Assembly: GCA_947624815.1 (NCBI GenBank)
Contig: CANQME010000017.1
Location: forward strand, 1 to 40,215
Direction of reading: 5' to 3'
Length of the DNA stretch: 40,215 nucleotides
DNA from: an uncultured Lachnospiraceae bacterium
GTDB lineage: Bacteria > Bacillota > Clostridia > Lachnospirales > Lachnospiraceae
The notes beneath the pieces were generated by a model that was not told the DNA's origin, searched no databases, and worked only from the letters and a program-made list of their open reading frames with translations. Of the stretch, positions 24,849-30,709 are shown one piece after another (position 1 is the first letter of the stretch; each line of letters starts with the position of its first letter). A program made the translations under genes and the position numbers.

Positions 24849-25361
24849 CTATGCCCTCATCCGACGCATCAGCTGATCCCAGCTTGCCACGGTGGTTTCC
24901 GGCCTCTTTTTCGCTCCCTTCGGCCCGCCATAAAAGGCAATCTCGCCGGGGATGCGGTACACCACACATTCATGGCCAAGCCCATCCTTTACGACACATT
25001 CTTCGTAGACCCTGGACACGACATCCCGGGGAAACATCCCCTGTATCTCAGGCTCATCCTCCCCGGATATGCCAAATAACTCATTCCTGAATGGCTCTGG
25101 AAGATCCAAAAACATACACACCCGGATTGCTGTGTCATATATGTACTTTGCTGTAAACCAATCCTGCTGCCTGTAAGCTGCCATGAATTTCTCCTGAAGG
25201 TCAAAGATCTTATTCCGGGCATGGTTCACTATCGGCGCCGGATGCCTCCACCGGTCCGCCATCTCATGCTCGACCTGCACCCTCCTGTCGGATTCCGCCG
25301 CCCATTCCCGGAGTAAAGCGGAATCAGAGAGCGTTTTCAGCCGTTCACTGTAGTTGTCCAT
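24849..25361 (-). CDS. Phage protein, unknown
   Basis: 170 residues. The helical N-terminus (MDNYSERLKTLSDSALLREW) is followed by a mixed region and a basic C-terminus (GGPKGAKKRPETTVASWDQL). GAAAGGAGAAGAGG precedes the ATG, and the gene overlaps the upstream membrane-protein gene. It is the last gene before the gap and the replication cassette. No family recognised. Confidence 0.6.
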   Translation of the reverse strand: MDNYSERLKTLSDSALLREWAAESDRRVQVEHEMADRWRHPAPIVNHARNKIFDLQEKFMAAYRQQDWFTAKYIYDTAIRVCMFLDLPEPFRNELFGISGEDEPEIQGMFPRDVVSRVYEECVVKDGLGHECVVYRIPGEIAFYGGPKGAKKRPETTVASWDQLMRRMRA

Positions 25362-25590
25362 CCTCTTCTCCTTTCAGCCGCTGGATCATGCGCTCGATCC
25401 GCCGCACCCTGGCCTTGTAACATTGAAGCCTGTCCACCGCATCCTCTATGGCCATGCACAGGATAAACAGGCAGACCCAGGCGGCAACAAACAATCCCAG
25501 CACTTCCGGCAGCACCAGGGACAGAAAGATAGACGTTTTGTCCACCAACAGCCTTGCTGCCAGAGCGGAAATGATGATATCCTTCTTCAT
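25345..25590 (-). CDS. Small membrane protein with cytosolic coiled coil
   Basis: 81 residues. A hydrophobic segment at ~21-47 (LSLVLPEVLGLFVAAWVCLF) probably spans the membrane once or twice. It is followed by a basic/acidic helix with KARVRRIERMIQRLKGEE. The ATG overlaps the upstream stop as ATGA. Function unknown. It could interact with the membrane during early infection. Confidence 0.6.
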   Translation of the reverse strand: MKKDIIISALAARLLVDKTSIFLSLVLPEVLGLFVAAWVCLFILCMAIEDAVDRLQCYKARVRRIERMIQRLKGEEDGQLQ

Positions 25591-25802
25591 TGGCCACCTC
25601 CTGCCAACACATCATCCAGGCTTAACTGCCCGGTGATCTGTCCTGTGGCATCCTCCGTAATTTCCACGCTGCCATCGTCCAGATTTCTCAAGATAAACCT
25701 TGTATTCAGCCCCGCGTCGTTTTCCAGCTTCAGCGCCAGCGCCGCGGATACGTCCACTTCCAGTGGGCTGTGCCCTGTGGGCGCAATCTTGATTCTTTCC
25801 AT
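25587..25802 (-). CDS. Small acidic phage protein, unknown
   Basis: 71 residues, beta-rich and acidic (MERIKIAPTGHSPLEVDVSA, LDDGSVEITEDATGQITGQL). It has a strong AAAGGAGAAAGG ribosome binding site. No family recognised. Small acidic proteins at this early-operon position are common and sometimes inhibit host functions, but nothing in the sequence shows this. Confidence 0.6.
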   Translation of the reverse strand: MERIKIAPTGHSPLEVDVSAALALKLENDAGLNTRFILRNLDDGSVEITEDATGQITGQLSLDDVLAGGGQ

Positions 25803-25842
25803 ACCTTTCTCCTTTCTGAGTCTGCTTACTGGCCGCCAAATA

Positions 25843-26082
25843 TCATAGCTTCATCAGCTTGATGATTTCGTCGTCACTGGCATCTAAATACTGGAATATG
25901 ATCAGCAGATCCTTGTACTCGAAGAAGCCGCTTTTCATACGTGCACACATGGCAGCCCTTGAAAGCCCAAGTTTTTCTCCCAGATCTTTCTGGTGCAGGC
26001 CCTTCACGTACAGGCGCCCGATGATCCACTGAATAAGATCTGCCTGCATATAATCTTTTTTCTTGATCGTCACTCTTGGCAT
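25843..26082 (-). CDS. XRE-like HTH regulator, early operon
   Basis: 79 residues from the ATG at 26082 (MPRVTIKKKDYMQADLIQWI), with AGGTGAGG upstream. HTH residues are GLHQKDLGEKLGLSRAAMCA, followed by RMKSGFFEYKDLLIIFQYLD, a typical XRE layout. It is transcribed away from the divergent small gene at 26251-26460, whose promoter has inverted repeat ATTGA/TCAAT over its -35 that could be a binding site. Likely a DNA-binding regulator of the early region. Confidence 0.7.
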   Translation of the reverse strand: MPRVTIKKKDYMQADLIQWIIGRLYVKGLHQKDLGEKLGLSRAAMCARMKSGFFEYKDLLIIFQYLDASDDEIIKLMKL

Positions 26083-26161
26083 ATGCCTCACCTGCCTCCT
26101 CAAAATTTAGTAGTAACACGCAAATAAAATCTAAATATTGTATAAATTCAGTAATTTTCTA

Positions 26162-26190
26162 TTGACATATCAATAGATTACAGTTATCTT
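26162..26190 (+). promoter_or_regulatory. Promoter of the 69-aa gene
   Basis: TTGACA (26162-26167), 17-bp spacer, TATCTT (26185-26190). ATTGA/TCAAT inverted repeat overlaps the -35, suggesting repression by a DNA-binding protein. Confidence 0.65.
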
Positions 26191-26250
26191 ATGTTTGAAC
26201 ATACGTTCCTTAAAGTTGATATGTGTGCCCACTTAGAAAGGAAGATGCTT

Positions 26251-26460
26251 ATGCCCAAAAGAGTTACTGTTACCAGAGAATCTAACACTGGAAGAAATGA
26301 ACGCTTCCATGATAATTTCACTGGTGCTGATATGACCAGGAACCAATTTGTAAGACAAATCAATCAAGGAAATTACCAAAACTATCATGTTAGAAATATC
26401 AATGGTGTCCCCACACCAGTTTCTAATCCTGATGGTAATAGTAATAACAACCTCAACTAG
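26251..26460 (+). CDS. Small conserved-looking protein, unknown
   Basis: 69 residues from the ATG at 26251, chosen because AAAGGAAG lies 6 nt upstream (an earlier ATG at 26191 is poorly placed). It starts MPKRVTVTRESNTGRNERFH. The middle has TRNQFVRQINQGNYQNYHVR and the end is Asn-rich. I have a general impression that similar small proteins occur in Firmicute mobile elements, but I cannot name a family. Its stop overlaps the stop of the convergent XRE gene by 3 bp. It is the only plus-strand gene in the early region. Confidence 0.65.
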   Translation: MPKRVTVTRESNTGRNERFHDNFTGADMTRNQFVRQINQGNYQNYHVRNINGVPTPVSNPDGNSNNNLN

Positions 26461-26834
26461 TCACTTACGGGCACACATACAACTTTATAGCCATCTTTTT
26501 CAATGACATCCTCGTCTGTAATACTGGCAATTAACTCATTTTCATTAGTAATGATCTGGATTTCCTTGAACTCAGATCCATTGATGGTTATCATCTCACC
26601 TTCTTTCTTGCCCACTATGCCAAACAGTGTGTTGGCATCAACACCCAAAACCTCCATTATGCGGATCATATCCATAACGCGGATGATTCTCCTTCCATTC
26701 AGCATATCGCTGAGTATCTGCTCCGAGTATCCGGCCTTTTCTGCCACAGCTTTCTTCTTTAAGCCCTTACTTTCTATGAGTTGTGATACCTTTTCAGCAA
26801 CAGGCTGATTTGATTCAGGAATAAGCACGTTCAC
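26457..26834 (-). CDS. XRE-family HTH regulator
   Basis: 125 residues. HTH at ~14-66 (SQLIESKGLKKKAVAEKAGY, EQILSDMLNGRRIIRVMDMI). The C-terminal ~50 residues form a small beta-rich acidic domain that could be a sensor or dimerisation part. It differs from the Cro-like and CI-like regulators, giving four HTH regulators near the switch. Convergent with the 69-aa gene. Its target is unknown. The 16-bp palindromes are a conceivable binding site. Confidence 0.75.
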   Translation of the reverse strand: MNVLIPESNQPVAEKVSQLIESKGLKKKAVAEKAGYSEQILSDMLNGRRIIRVMDMIRIMEVLGVDANTLFGIVGKKEGEMITINGSEFKEIQIITNENELIASITDEDVIEKDGYKVVCVPVSD

Positions 26835-26851
26835 ACCTCCTTCTTATACTT

Positions 26852-27490
26852 CTATTCTTCCTGTACTTCTCCATACCGCTCCTCTCTGACGAGGAAGCAT
26901 CTCTCGTCCTCAGTGCAGAGCCCAAAGTATTCATCCGTCCGCGTGAAGCAGAATTCCATCCCGGTCAGCTGCTTTACTACCAGCTTGAATACTTCCCACG
27001 CCGCCATCTGGATCGCCACTTCTCTTTCGTCTTGATCTTCCAGCGCCTTTTCCAGCTTGTAGACCACCTCTTTCAGGACTGCGCCTGCTGGCGTCCCCAT
27101 GAAGGCAATCGCCGTCTGGCGCTTCAGCATCAAATACAGCTGTTCAGGATTCAGATCCGCCTGCTGCCCTGCTGCCGCTCCATCTTCCGGGCAGATCCAG
27201 TCTTTCAGAAGGTTGTATCCGCGCTCGTAGTGGCAAAGGATCCCTGTTGCCACGTCCGCCAGCGTACCGTCGCCCATGCGCGCGCAGTAGTATTTGTTTA
27301 TCATTATTGCTTTTTTATCCTCTTTCAGGATCTCCTTCGCCGTTTCCAGATCGTCCTCGTCCAGCTTGCCGTCCTCGTCCAGATGGAAGACCCAGGCTTT
27401 CCATGTCCTTCCTACCCTCCAGATCGTCACCCATGCGATTCCGCCCATTATGTCGTCTATATATTCCATTACCAGTTCTTTCAGCGCCAT
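26852..27490 (-). CDS. Early phage protein, unknown
   Basis: 212 residues from the ATG at 27490 (MALKELVMEYIDDIMGGIAW), which has AAAGGAGAT upstream. A frame extension to 27562 is not preferred. Trp-rich N-terminus (VTIWRVGRTWKAWVF), acidic helices, then a C-terminal GMEFCFTRTDEYFGLCTEDE. No family recognised. It is the second gene of the operon started by the Cro-like gene, and an operator-like site lies upstream (27560-27570). Confidence 0.65.
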   Translation of the reverse strand: MALKELVMEYIDDIMGGIAWVTIWRVGRTWKAWVFHLDEDGKLDEDDLETAKEILKEDKKAIMINKYYCARMGDGTLADVATGILCHYERGYNLLKDWICPEDGAAAGQQADLNPEQLYLMLKRQTAIAFMGTPAGAVLKEVVYKLEKALEDQDEREVAIQMAAWEVFKLVVKQLTGMEFCFTRTDEYFGLCTEDERCFLVREERYGEVQEE

Positions 27491-27559
27491 TGTTCTATCT
27501 CCTTTCTGAAGCCATGGCTTCTTTTGATTCAGAATAAGCCCGTTTACGCCTTTTTTACT

Positions 27560-27570
27560 CACTATTCGTG
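27560..27570. promoter_or_regulatory. Fifth operator-like site (CACTATTCGTG)
   Basis: Differs from the 27821-27831 operator (CACGATTCGTG) at one base and is embedded in CTCAC...GTGAG. It lies at the end of the Cro-like gene, ~70 bp upstream of the next gene start. It could act as a roadblock or control an internal promoter. Confidence 0.55.
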
Positions 27571-27774
27571 AGCATTTGGATCAAAAAAAATATTATAGAT
27601 TGGTTCATTGTAAAAATCAGCAATCCTAATCTTGATGTTATCCCTGGGAACTCTTTCTCCATTTTCATACATTGATAAAGCCGAAGTACTTATTCCCAAG
27701 CAATCTGCCACTTCTTTCTGTGTCCGTTTTCCTCTTAATCTCACAAGTTTTTTACCTATCAATTTGGCATCCAT
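27562..27774 (-). CDS. Cro-like XRE repressor
   Basis: 70 residues, nearly all HTH: KKLVRLRGKRTQKEVADCLG, ISTSALSMYENGERVPRDNI, and a short C-terminal end. AGGAGGTGTG precedes the ATG. It is divergent from the CI-like gene and first in the early operon, the classical Cro position. Its promoter contains operator 27821-27831 and operator 27796-27806 lies between the -10 and the start codon, so CI and Cro probably compete there. Confidence 0.85.
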   Translation of the reverse strand: MDAKLIGKKLVRLRGKRTQKEVADCLGISTSALSMYENGERVPRDNIKIRIADFYNEPIYNIFFDPNAHE

Positions 27775-27795
27775 TTTTCACACCTCCTTTTCGCT

Positions 27796-27886
27796 CACGT
27801 TTTGTGTTGTTGTTAGCATACACGATTCGTGAGTTGTTGTCAACACATTTTGTGATTTTTCTTGTTGATTTTTTTCACGTTTCGTG
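27796..27886. promoter_or_regulatory. Lysogeny switch operators O1-O4
   Basis: Four 11-bp sites of form CAC(G/A)(A/T)TT(T/C)GTG: CACGTTTTGTG (27796-27806), CACGATTCGTG (27821-27831), CACATTTTGTG (27844-27854) and CACGTTTCGTG (27876-27886). The second lies within the cro promoter and the fourth within the cI promoter. Their number, spacing and symmetry fit binding sites for the CI-like and Cro-like proteins. Confidence 0.85.
27815..27843 (-). promoter_or_regulatory. cro/early operon promoter
   Basis: Minus strand: TTGACA (27838-27843), 17-bp spacer, TATGCT (27815-27820). The spacer holds operator CACGATTCGTG, so a bound repressor would block RNA polymerase. Confidence 0.75.
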
Positions 27887-27892
27887 TATAAT
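27865..27892 (+). promoter_or_regulatory. cI promoter
   Basis: TTGATT (27865-27870), 16-bp spacer, TATAAT (27887-27892). The spacer holds operator CACGTTTCGTG, which would allow autorepression or Cro repression. Confidence 0.75.
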
Positions 27893-27912
27893 GATCACAA
27901 GGGGGTACATAA

Positions 27913-28524
27913 ATGGCAGATTTTAAAGATATGCTCAAATTTTTTAGAATGAAATACCATCTTTCACAGAGCGAATTGGCCGAAAAACTAGGGCTGTCAG
28001 CTTCAACTATCAGTATGTACGAAGTTGGCCGTCGAGAACCGGATTTTGAGACTGAGGAAAAAATCGCAGATTTCTTCAATACTGATTTGAATACTCTACG
28101 GGGCAGAGATATCGAATCTGCCGCAAGGAAAGGGATCACCATCAAAGTCCTAGGCCGCGTGGCCGCCGGTATCCCTCTGGAAGCAGTGGAGGATATCATC
28201 GATACTGAGGAAATCTCTGAAAGCCTTGCTCGGACAGGAGAGTTCTTTGGCCTGAAGATCCACGGTGATAGTATGGAACCCCGGATCTGCGACGGAGATG
28301 TGGTGATCGTCCGCCAGCAGGACGACGCAGAGAGCGGTGACATCGTGATCGCCCTAGTCAACGGCGACGATGCAGTCTGCAAGCGACTCTCCAAATATGC
28401 CGGCGGTATCAGCCTGGTATCGCTTAACTCCAAATATGATCCTCTGATCTTTACCGAGGATGACATTCAGCAAAAGCCTGTCCGCATCCTTGGGAAAGTG
28501 GTGGAATTGCGGGGAAAACTGTAG
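27913..28524 (+). CDS. CI-like repressor with S24 self-cleavage domain
   Basis: 203 residues. XRE HTH at ~10-62 (KYHLSQSELAEKLGLSASTI, SMYEVGRREPDF). LexA/CI-type cleavage site Ala85-Gly86 in GRVAAGIPLE. Catalytic Ser120 in KIHGDSMEPRI and Lys157 in DAVCKRL. It should hold the prophage silent and cleave itself with RecA after DNA damage. GGGGG lies just before the ATG. Divergent from the Cro-like gene, with shared operators between. Confidence 0.95.
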   Translation: MADFKDMLKFFRMKYHLSQSELAEKLGLSASTISMYEVGRREPDFETEEKIADFFNTDLNTLRGRDIESAARKGITIKVLGRVAAGIPLEAVEDIIDTEEISESLARTGEFFGLKIHGDSMEPRICDGDVVIVRQQDDAESGDIVIALVNGDDAVCKRLSKYAGGISLVSLNSKYDPLIFTEDDIQQKPVRILGKVVELRGKL

Positions 28525-28566
28525 AAGACTCTGATATAAGACAGCAGAAAAAGTGAACCATGACAA

Positions 28567-28572
28567 TATAAT
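28567..28572 (+). promoter_or_regulatory. -10 element of the type I toxin mRNA
   Basis: TATAAT in GACAATATAATATACC, about 70 bp before the toxin ATG. A -35 is not clear. Similar AT-rich context recurs in the antisense promoter on the other strand. Confidence 0.5.
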
Positions 28573-28640
28573 ATACCTGACCGGGGAGCCGAAGGGGCGA
28601 TTACGTCAGCCGCCAGACTTTATGAAAGGGGGCTGGTGCT

Positions 28641-28730
28641 ATGGTTACATATAGTGATTTATTCGCTTTTGTAATTATGCTTTGCGCTGTGATCTCGCTT
28701 GTTGTTACTATCATCAAACGTAAAAAGTAG
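28641..28730 (+). CDS. Holin-like/TxpA-type I toxin peptide
   Basis: 29 residues: MVTYSDLFAFVIMLCAVISL, then VVTII and a KRKK tail. One hydrophobic segment of ~20 residues plus a charged C-terminus is the pattern of Gram-positive type I toxins annotated as putative holin-like toxins (TxpA/Fst-like). GAAAGGGGG precedes the ATG with rather long spacing, and the ~60-nt leader is GC-rich and probably structured, typical of translationally controlled toxin mRNAs. A convergent antisense RNA overlaps its 3' end. Too short for most gene callers. Confidence 0.8.
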   Translation: MVTYSDLFAFVIMLCAVISLVVTIIKRKK

Positions 28731-28766
28731 CGCCCTCGTCCTGGTAAGATAAGGCGCTACCTTTTG
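28721..28766. terminator. Bidirectional terminator shared by toxin mRNA and antisense RNA
   Basis: Stem GTAGCGCC (28727-28734) with GGCGCTAC (28753-28760). T-rich CTTTTGTTG follows on the plus strand and TTTTTACG on the minus strand. The two RNAs would overlap across this hairpin, as in txpA/ratA. Confidence 0.8.
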
Positions 28767-28818
28767 TTGTGTCTATCCGCCGGCGGCTAGGTGTACTCTA
28801 GCTTTCGGCTCTCTTGTT
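28722..28818 (-). ncRNA. Predicted antisense antitoxin RNA
   Basis: Promoter on the minus strand at 28825-28853 and terminator at 28727-28760 delimit an RNA of ~97 nt that is complementary to the 3' end of the toxin mRNA. It contains a palindromic GCCGCCGGCGG element near 28778-28790. It should pair with and neutralise the toxin mRNA in the manner of RatA (inference from layout). Confidence 0.65.
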
Positions 28819-28824
28819 AAGTAT

Positions 28825-28853
28825 ATTATATGTCACGCACCTTCATCTTGCAA
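28825..28853 (-). promoter_or_regulatory. Promoter of the antisense RNA
   Basis: Minus strand: TTGCAA (28848-28853), exactly 17-bp spacer, TATAAT (28825-28830). It faces the toxin gene. Inverted repeat GCAAGAAA/TTTCTTGC (28871-28894) lies just upstream. Confidence 0.7.
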
Positions 28854-29000
28854 CCATAATTTATCGATATGCAAGAAATTCCCTATTTTCTTGCGAACTC
28901 AGCAAAATTGGCATCGGAAAAGGAAAAGAGGTTCTATAGTTGCACCGATACATGGAGCATTTTGCCGAGGTCGGGAAAATGGTAGTTTTCAAAAAAATGA

Positions 29001-29029
29001 TTGACATTTCACTTCCGAGGGAATACTAT
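29001..29029 (+). promoter_or_regulatory. Promoter of the NYN gene leader
   Basis: TTGACA (29001-29006), 17-bp spacer, TACTAT (29024-29029). Inverted repeat GTAACA-AA-TGTTAC (29037-29050) lies at or just after the expected start of transcription and may be an operator or an RNA hairpin. Confidence 0.65.
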
Positions 29030-29057
29030 ATAACTGTAACAAATGTTACAAGCAAGT

Positions 29058-29115
29058 ATACCCTTGGCAGTACTCCTCCCATTATAAGGGATGTGACGAC
29101 CCCAAGGGTATTTTT
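29058..29115 (+). terminator. Terminator-like hairpin in the NYN leader (possible attenuator)
   Basis: Perfect 10-bp stem ATACCCTTGG (29058-29067) / CCAAGGGTAT (29102-29111), followed by TTTTT. The 34-nt loop contains a small TCCC/GGGA stem. It lies immediately before AAAGGAG of the NYN gene. If it terminates, the gene is read only when the hairpin fails to form. Confidence 0.7.
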
Positions 29116-29133
29116 GTATAAAGGAGAATGCTT

Positions 29134-29793
29134 ATGATAAAAACGGCAATTATGGTTGACGGTGCATTTTATCGAAAACGTGCCTATCATTTTTGGGGCG
29201 ATAAAACTCCGGCAGAACGCGCACAAGAATTGGATCAGTACTGCAAACGACACATCAAAGAAGAAAAGGCAGGTGCTGAACTATACCGAGTCTTTTACTA
29301 TGACTGTCCTCCGGCCACAAAGAAACTGTATCATCCCTTGTTAAATCAGACAGTTGATTTATCCAAAACACCGCAATATCAGTGGACACATGAATTTTTT
29401 AAAGAGTTAAAACATCTCAGGAAATTTGCCTTACGCCTTGGCACACTTGCAGAGGAACAGGCACATTACAACCTATCCCCATCTGCCACCAGGAAGTTAC
29501 TGAATGGATCTATCACTACTAAAGATTTAACAGAAAAAGATTTTCTCTTAAACATTAAGCAAAAGGGTGTTGATATGCGTATCGGCGTGGATATAGCATC
29601 CGTCACATTCAAAAAGCAGGTGGATCGGATTATTTTGATTTCAGGGGACAGCGACTTCGTCCCTGCCTCTAAACAATCCCGTCGGGAAGGTATCGATTTT
29701 ATTTTAGACCCTATGCGTTCTAATATTAAAGATGACCTCTTTGAACATATTGACGGAATGAGAACAAAGGTTCCGCCTAATAAACAAACATAA
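29134..29793 (+). CDS. NYN-domain (LabA/PIN-like) nuclease
   Basis: 219 residues from the ATG at 29134, which has AAGGAG at 7 nt (the ATG at 29128 is too close). N-terminal strand TAIMVDGAFYRK carries D9. Later QKGVDMRIGVDIASV (D147, D153) and LISGDSDFVPASK (D172, D174) complete the acidic cluster of NYN/LabA-type RNA nucleases. The ~100-residue insert between is helical. It lies in the accessory zone between repressor and integrase, with its own promoter and terminator-bearing leader, and is likely expressed in the lysogen. A superinfection-exclusion or RNA-decay role is inference. Confidence 0.85.
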   Translation: MIKTAIMVDGAFYRKRAYHFWGDKTPAERAQELDQYCKRHIKEEKAGAELYRVFYYDCPPATKKLYHPLLNQTVDLSKTPQYQWTHEFFKELKHLRKFALRLGTLAEEQAHYNLSPSATRKLLNGSITTKDLTEKDFLLNIKQKGVDMRIGVDIASVTFKKQVDRIILISGDSDFVPASKQSRREGIDFILDPMRSNIKDDLFEHIDGMRTKVPPNKQT

Positions 29794-29820
29794 ATAATAT
29801 ATTGTTTCAGGAAAATAGAC

Positions 29821-29960
29821 ACTTCGCTTGAAATCTGAGGATGGGAATGTGCGGCAGCCGCCCTGATTAGATCTGTTGAAGCGTTGCACTGGTGCAACTT
29901 CCGGCCTTGAGGATAAGCAAACCGCCCCGATGTTGACGGCACCGGGGCGGCAAAAAAGAA
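29821..29960 (+). ncRNA. Structured RNA candidate A downstream of NYN gene
   Basis: Contains CGCTT/AAGCG outer pairing, hairpin GCGG-cag-CCGC (29851-29861), palindrome copy 4, and a hairpin CCGCCCCG (29922-29929)/CGGGGCGG (29943-29950). Its segment from 29830 (GAAATCTGAGGATGGGAATG and GGCAGCCGCC) aligns with the start of RNA candidate B. No clear promoter or terminator of its own is visible, so it may be part of the NYN transcript. Confidence 0.4.
29883..29898. repeat. 16-bp palindrome copy 4 (GTTGCACTGGTGCAAC)
   Basis: One base differs from the other copies (CACTGG for CACCGG), so it is a near palindrome with intact outer arms. It is downstream of the NYN gene. CTT follows it, as in copies 1-3. 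Confidence 0.75.
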
Positions 29961-30093
29961 GCCTATCGTATATGACGATGACGCCCCTGAGTTAACCCCT
30001 GCTATGGAAAAGGCTTTATGCACGCTCATTATATGTTTTGAGCCGAAAGAGAACAGAAAACTTTATCAAAAAGGGAACCCTGAAAAAACTTGA
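29917..30093 (+). pseudogene. Possible remnant of a small BrnA-like antitoxin gene
   Basis: Open frame of 58 codons without an upstream start codon. It reads AAKKKPIVYDDDAPELTPAM, then EKALCTLIICF and a basic end. PIVYDDDAPELTPAM resembles the N-terminal part of BrnA/CopG-type antitoxins, but the remainder does not match. An internal ATG at 30004 could give 29 residues. The end overlaps the -35 of the RNA B promoter. Best read as a decayed gene. Confidence 0.3.
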
Positions 30094-30117
30094 CAAATAG
30101 CTAAATTCAGGTATAAT
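30090..30117 (+). promoter_or_regulatory. Strong promoter of structured RNA B
   Basis: TTGACA (30090-30095), 16-bp spacer, TATAAT (30112-30117): consensus hexamers in both elements. No coding frame with a ribosome binding site follows before the terminator at 30229-30260. Confidence 0.8.
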
Positions 30118-30123
30118 GTAGCT

Positions 30124-30260
30124 ACAGAAGGATATACTATATTGAATGAAATCAGAGGACGGAACGGGCAGCCGTCACCCTAGTTGGAGATGTGGGAAGG
30201 TCACCCCACCTATTTCATTCAAGAGGTTATGGCGGGTAGCTTAAACTACCCGCCATTTTT
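30124..30260 (+). ncRNA. Predicted ~135-nt structured small RNA B
   Basis: Bounded by a consensus promoter and a strong terminator, with no gene inside. The outer stem is 11 perfect pairs, TTGAATGAAAT (30142-30152) / ATTTCATTCAA (30212-30222). Within are hairpins GACGG/CCGTC (30158-30176) and GTGGG/CCCAC (30192-30209), giving a three-way junction followed by the terminator hairpin. It may be a regulatory or antisense RNA. I cannot place it in a known family. Confidence 0.7.
30229..30260 (+). terminator. Strong Rho-independent terminator of RNA B
   Basis: ATGGCGGGTAG (30229-30239), loop CTTAAA, CTACCCGCCAT (30246-30256), then TTTT. Eleven perfect pairs with a T-run. Confidence 0.9.
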
Positions 30261-30275
30261 ATAACTTGTCCGATT

Positions 30276-30291
30276 GTTGCACCGGTGCAAC
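30276..30291. repeat. 16-bp palindrome copy 5 (GTTGCACCGGTGCAAC)
   Basis: Perfect copy between the RNA B terminator and the first HicB-like gene, followed by CTGCTGG. Confidence 0.85.
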
Positions 30292-30400
30292 TGCTGGTCC
30301 TGAAGATATGATATTGTTTTGCAACACGCATAAGTATATCAAAACAGGCAGGGGTTATATTCAAATAATCCCTACGGTCAAAGTAAAGGAGGTTATATTT

Positions 30401-30709
30401 ATGCTAAAAGATAATTATTCTTATGTTGCGGTGTTTACTTATGATGACGATGGGATAAGTATTGATTTTCCAGATCTTCCCGGCTGCTGCCCGTGCGCCG
30501 ATAAAGATGATACTGATATGGCTTTGAAAAACGCGAAGGAGGCGCTTGGCCTGCATATATGGGGAATGGAACAGGATAATGAGGAATTGCCTATTCCCAG
30601 CCCTATTACCTCTCTTCATCTTGCAAGTAACCAAGTGCCTACTTTGATTAGTGTGTTTATGCCTGCCGTCCGTGAACATATCAACAATCGTTCGGCGCAA
30701 CATATGTAA
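30401..30709 (+). CDS. HicB-like protein without DNA-binding tail
   Basis: 102 residues with a strong AAAGGAGG site. The HicB core is clear: NYSYVAVFTYDDDGISIDFP, DLPGCCPCADKDDTDMALKN, AKEALGLHIWGMEQDNEELP. It ends at FMPAVREHINNRSAQHM, exactly where its paralogue at 31018-31422 continues with the ribbon-helix-helix part. So it could bind the HicA toxin but not DNA. It lies upstream of hicA and is separated from it by a terminator hairpin. Confidence 0.85.
   Translation: MLKDNYSYVAVFTYDDDGISIDFPDLPGCCPCADKDDTDMALKNAKEALGLHIWGMEQDNEELPIPSPITSLHLASNQVPTLISVFMPAVREHINNRSAQHM

Noticed and set aside
24673-24969. 98-aa minus-strand frame over the gap before the HUH gene
   Set aside because: Overlaps two genes out of frame and has no ribosome binding site. 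The gap is better read as non-coding.
26457-26460. Overlapping convergent stop codons as a functional signal
   Set aside because: A 3-bp overlap of stops is common in compact phage genomes and needs no special explanation.
28940-29137. 65-aa plus-strand frame before the NYN gene
   Set aside because: Lies over the promoter and leader hairpin; no ribosome binding site.
29466-30029. 187-aa minus-strand frame
   Set aside because: Antisense to the NYN gene and RNA A; Ser-rich shadow composition.
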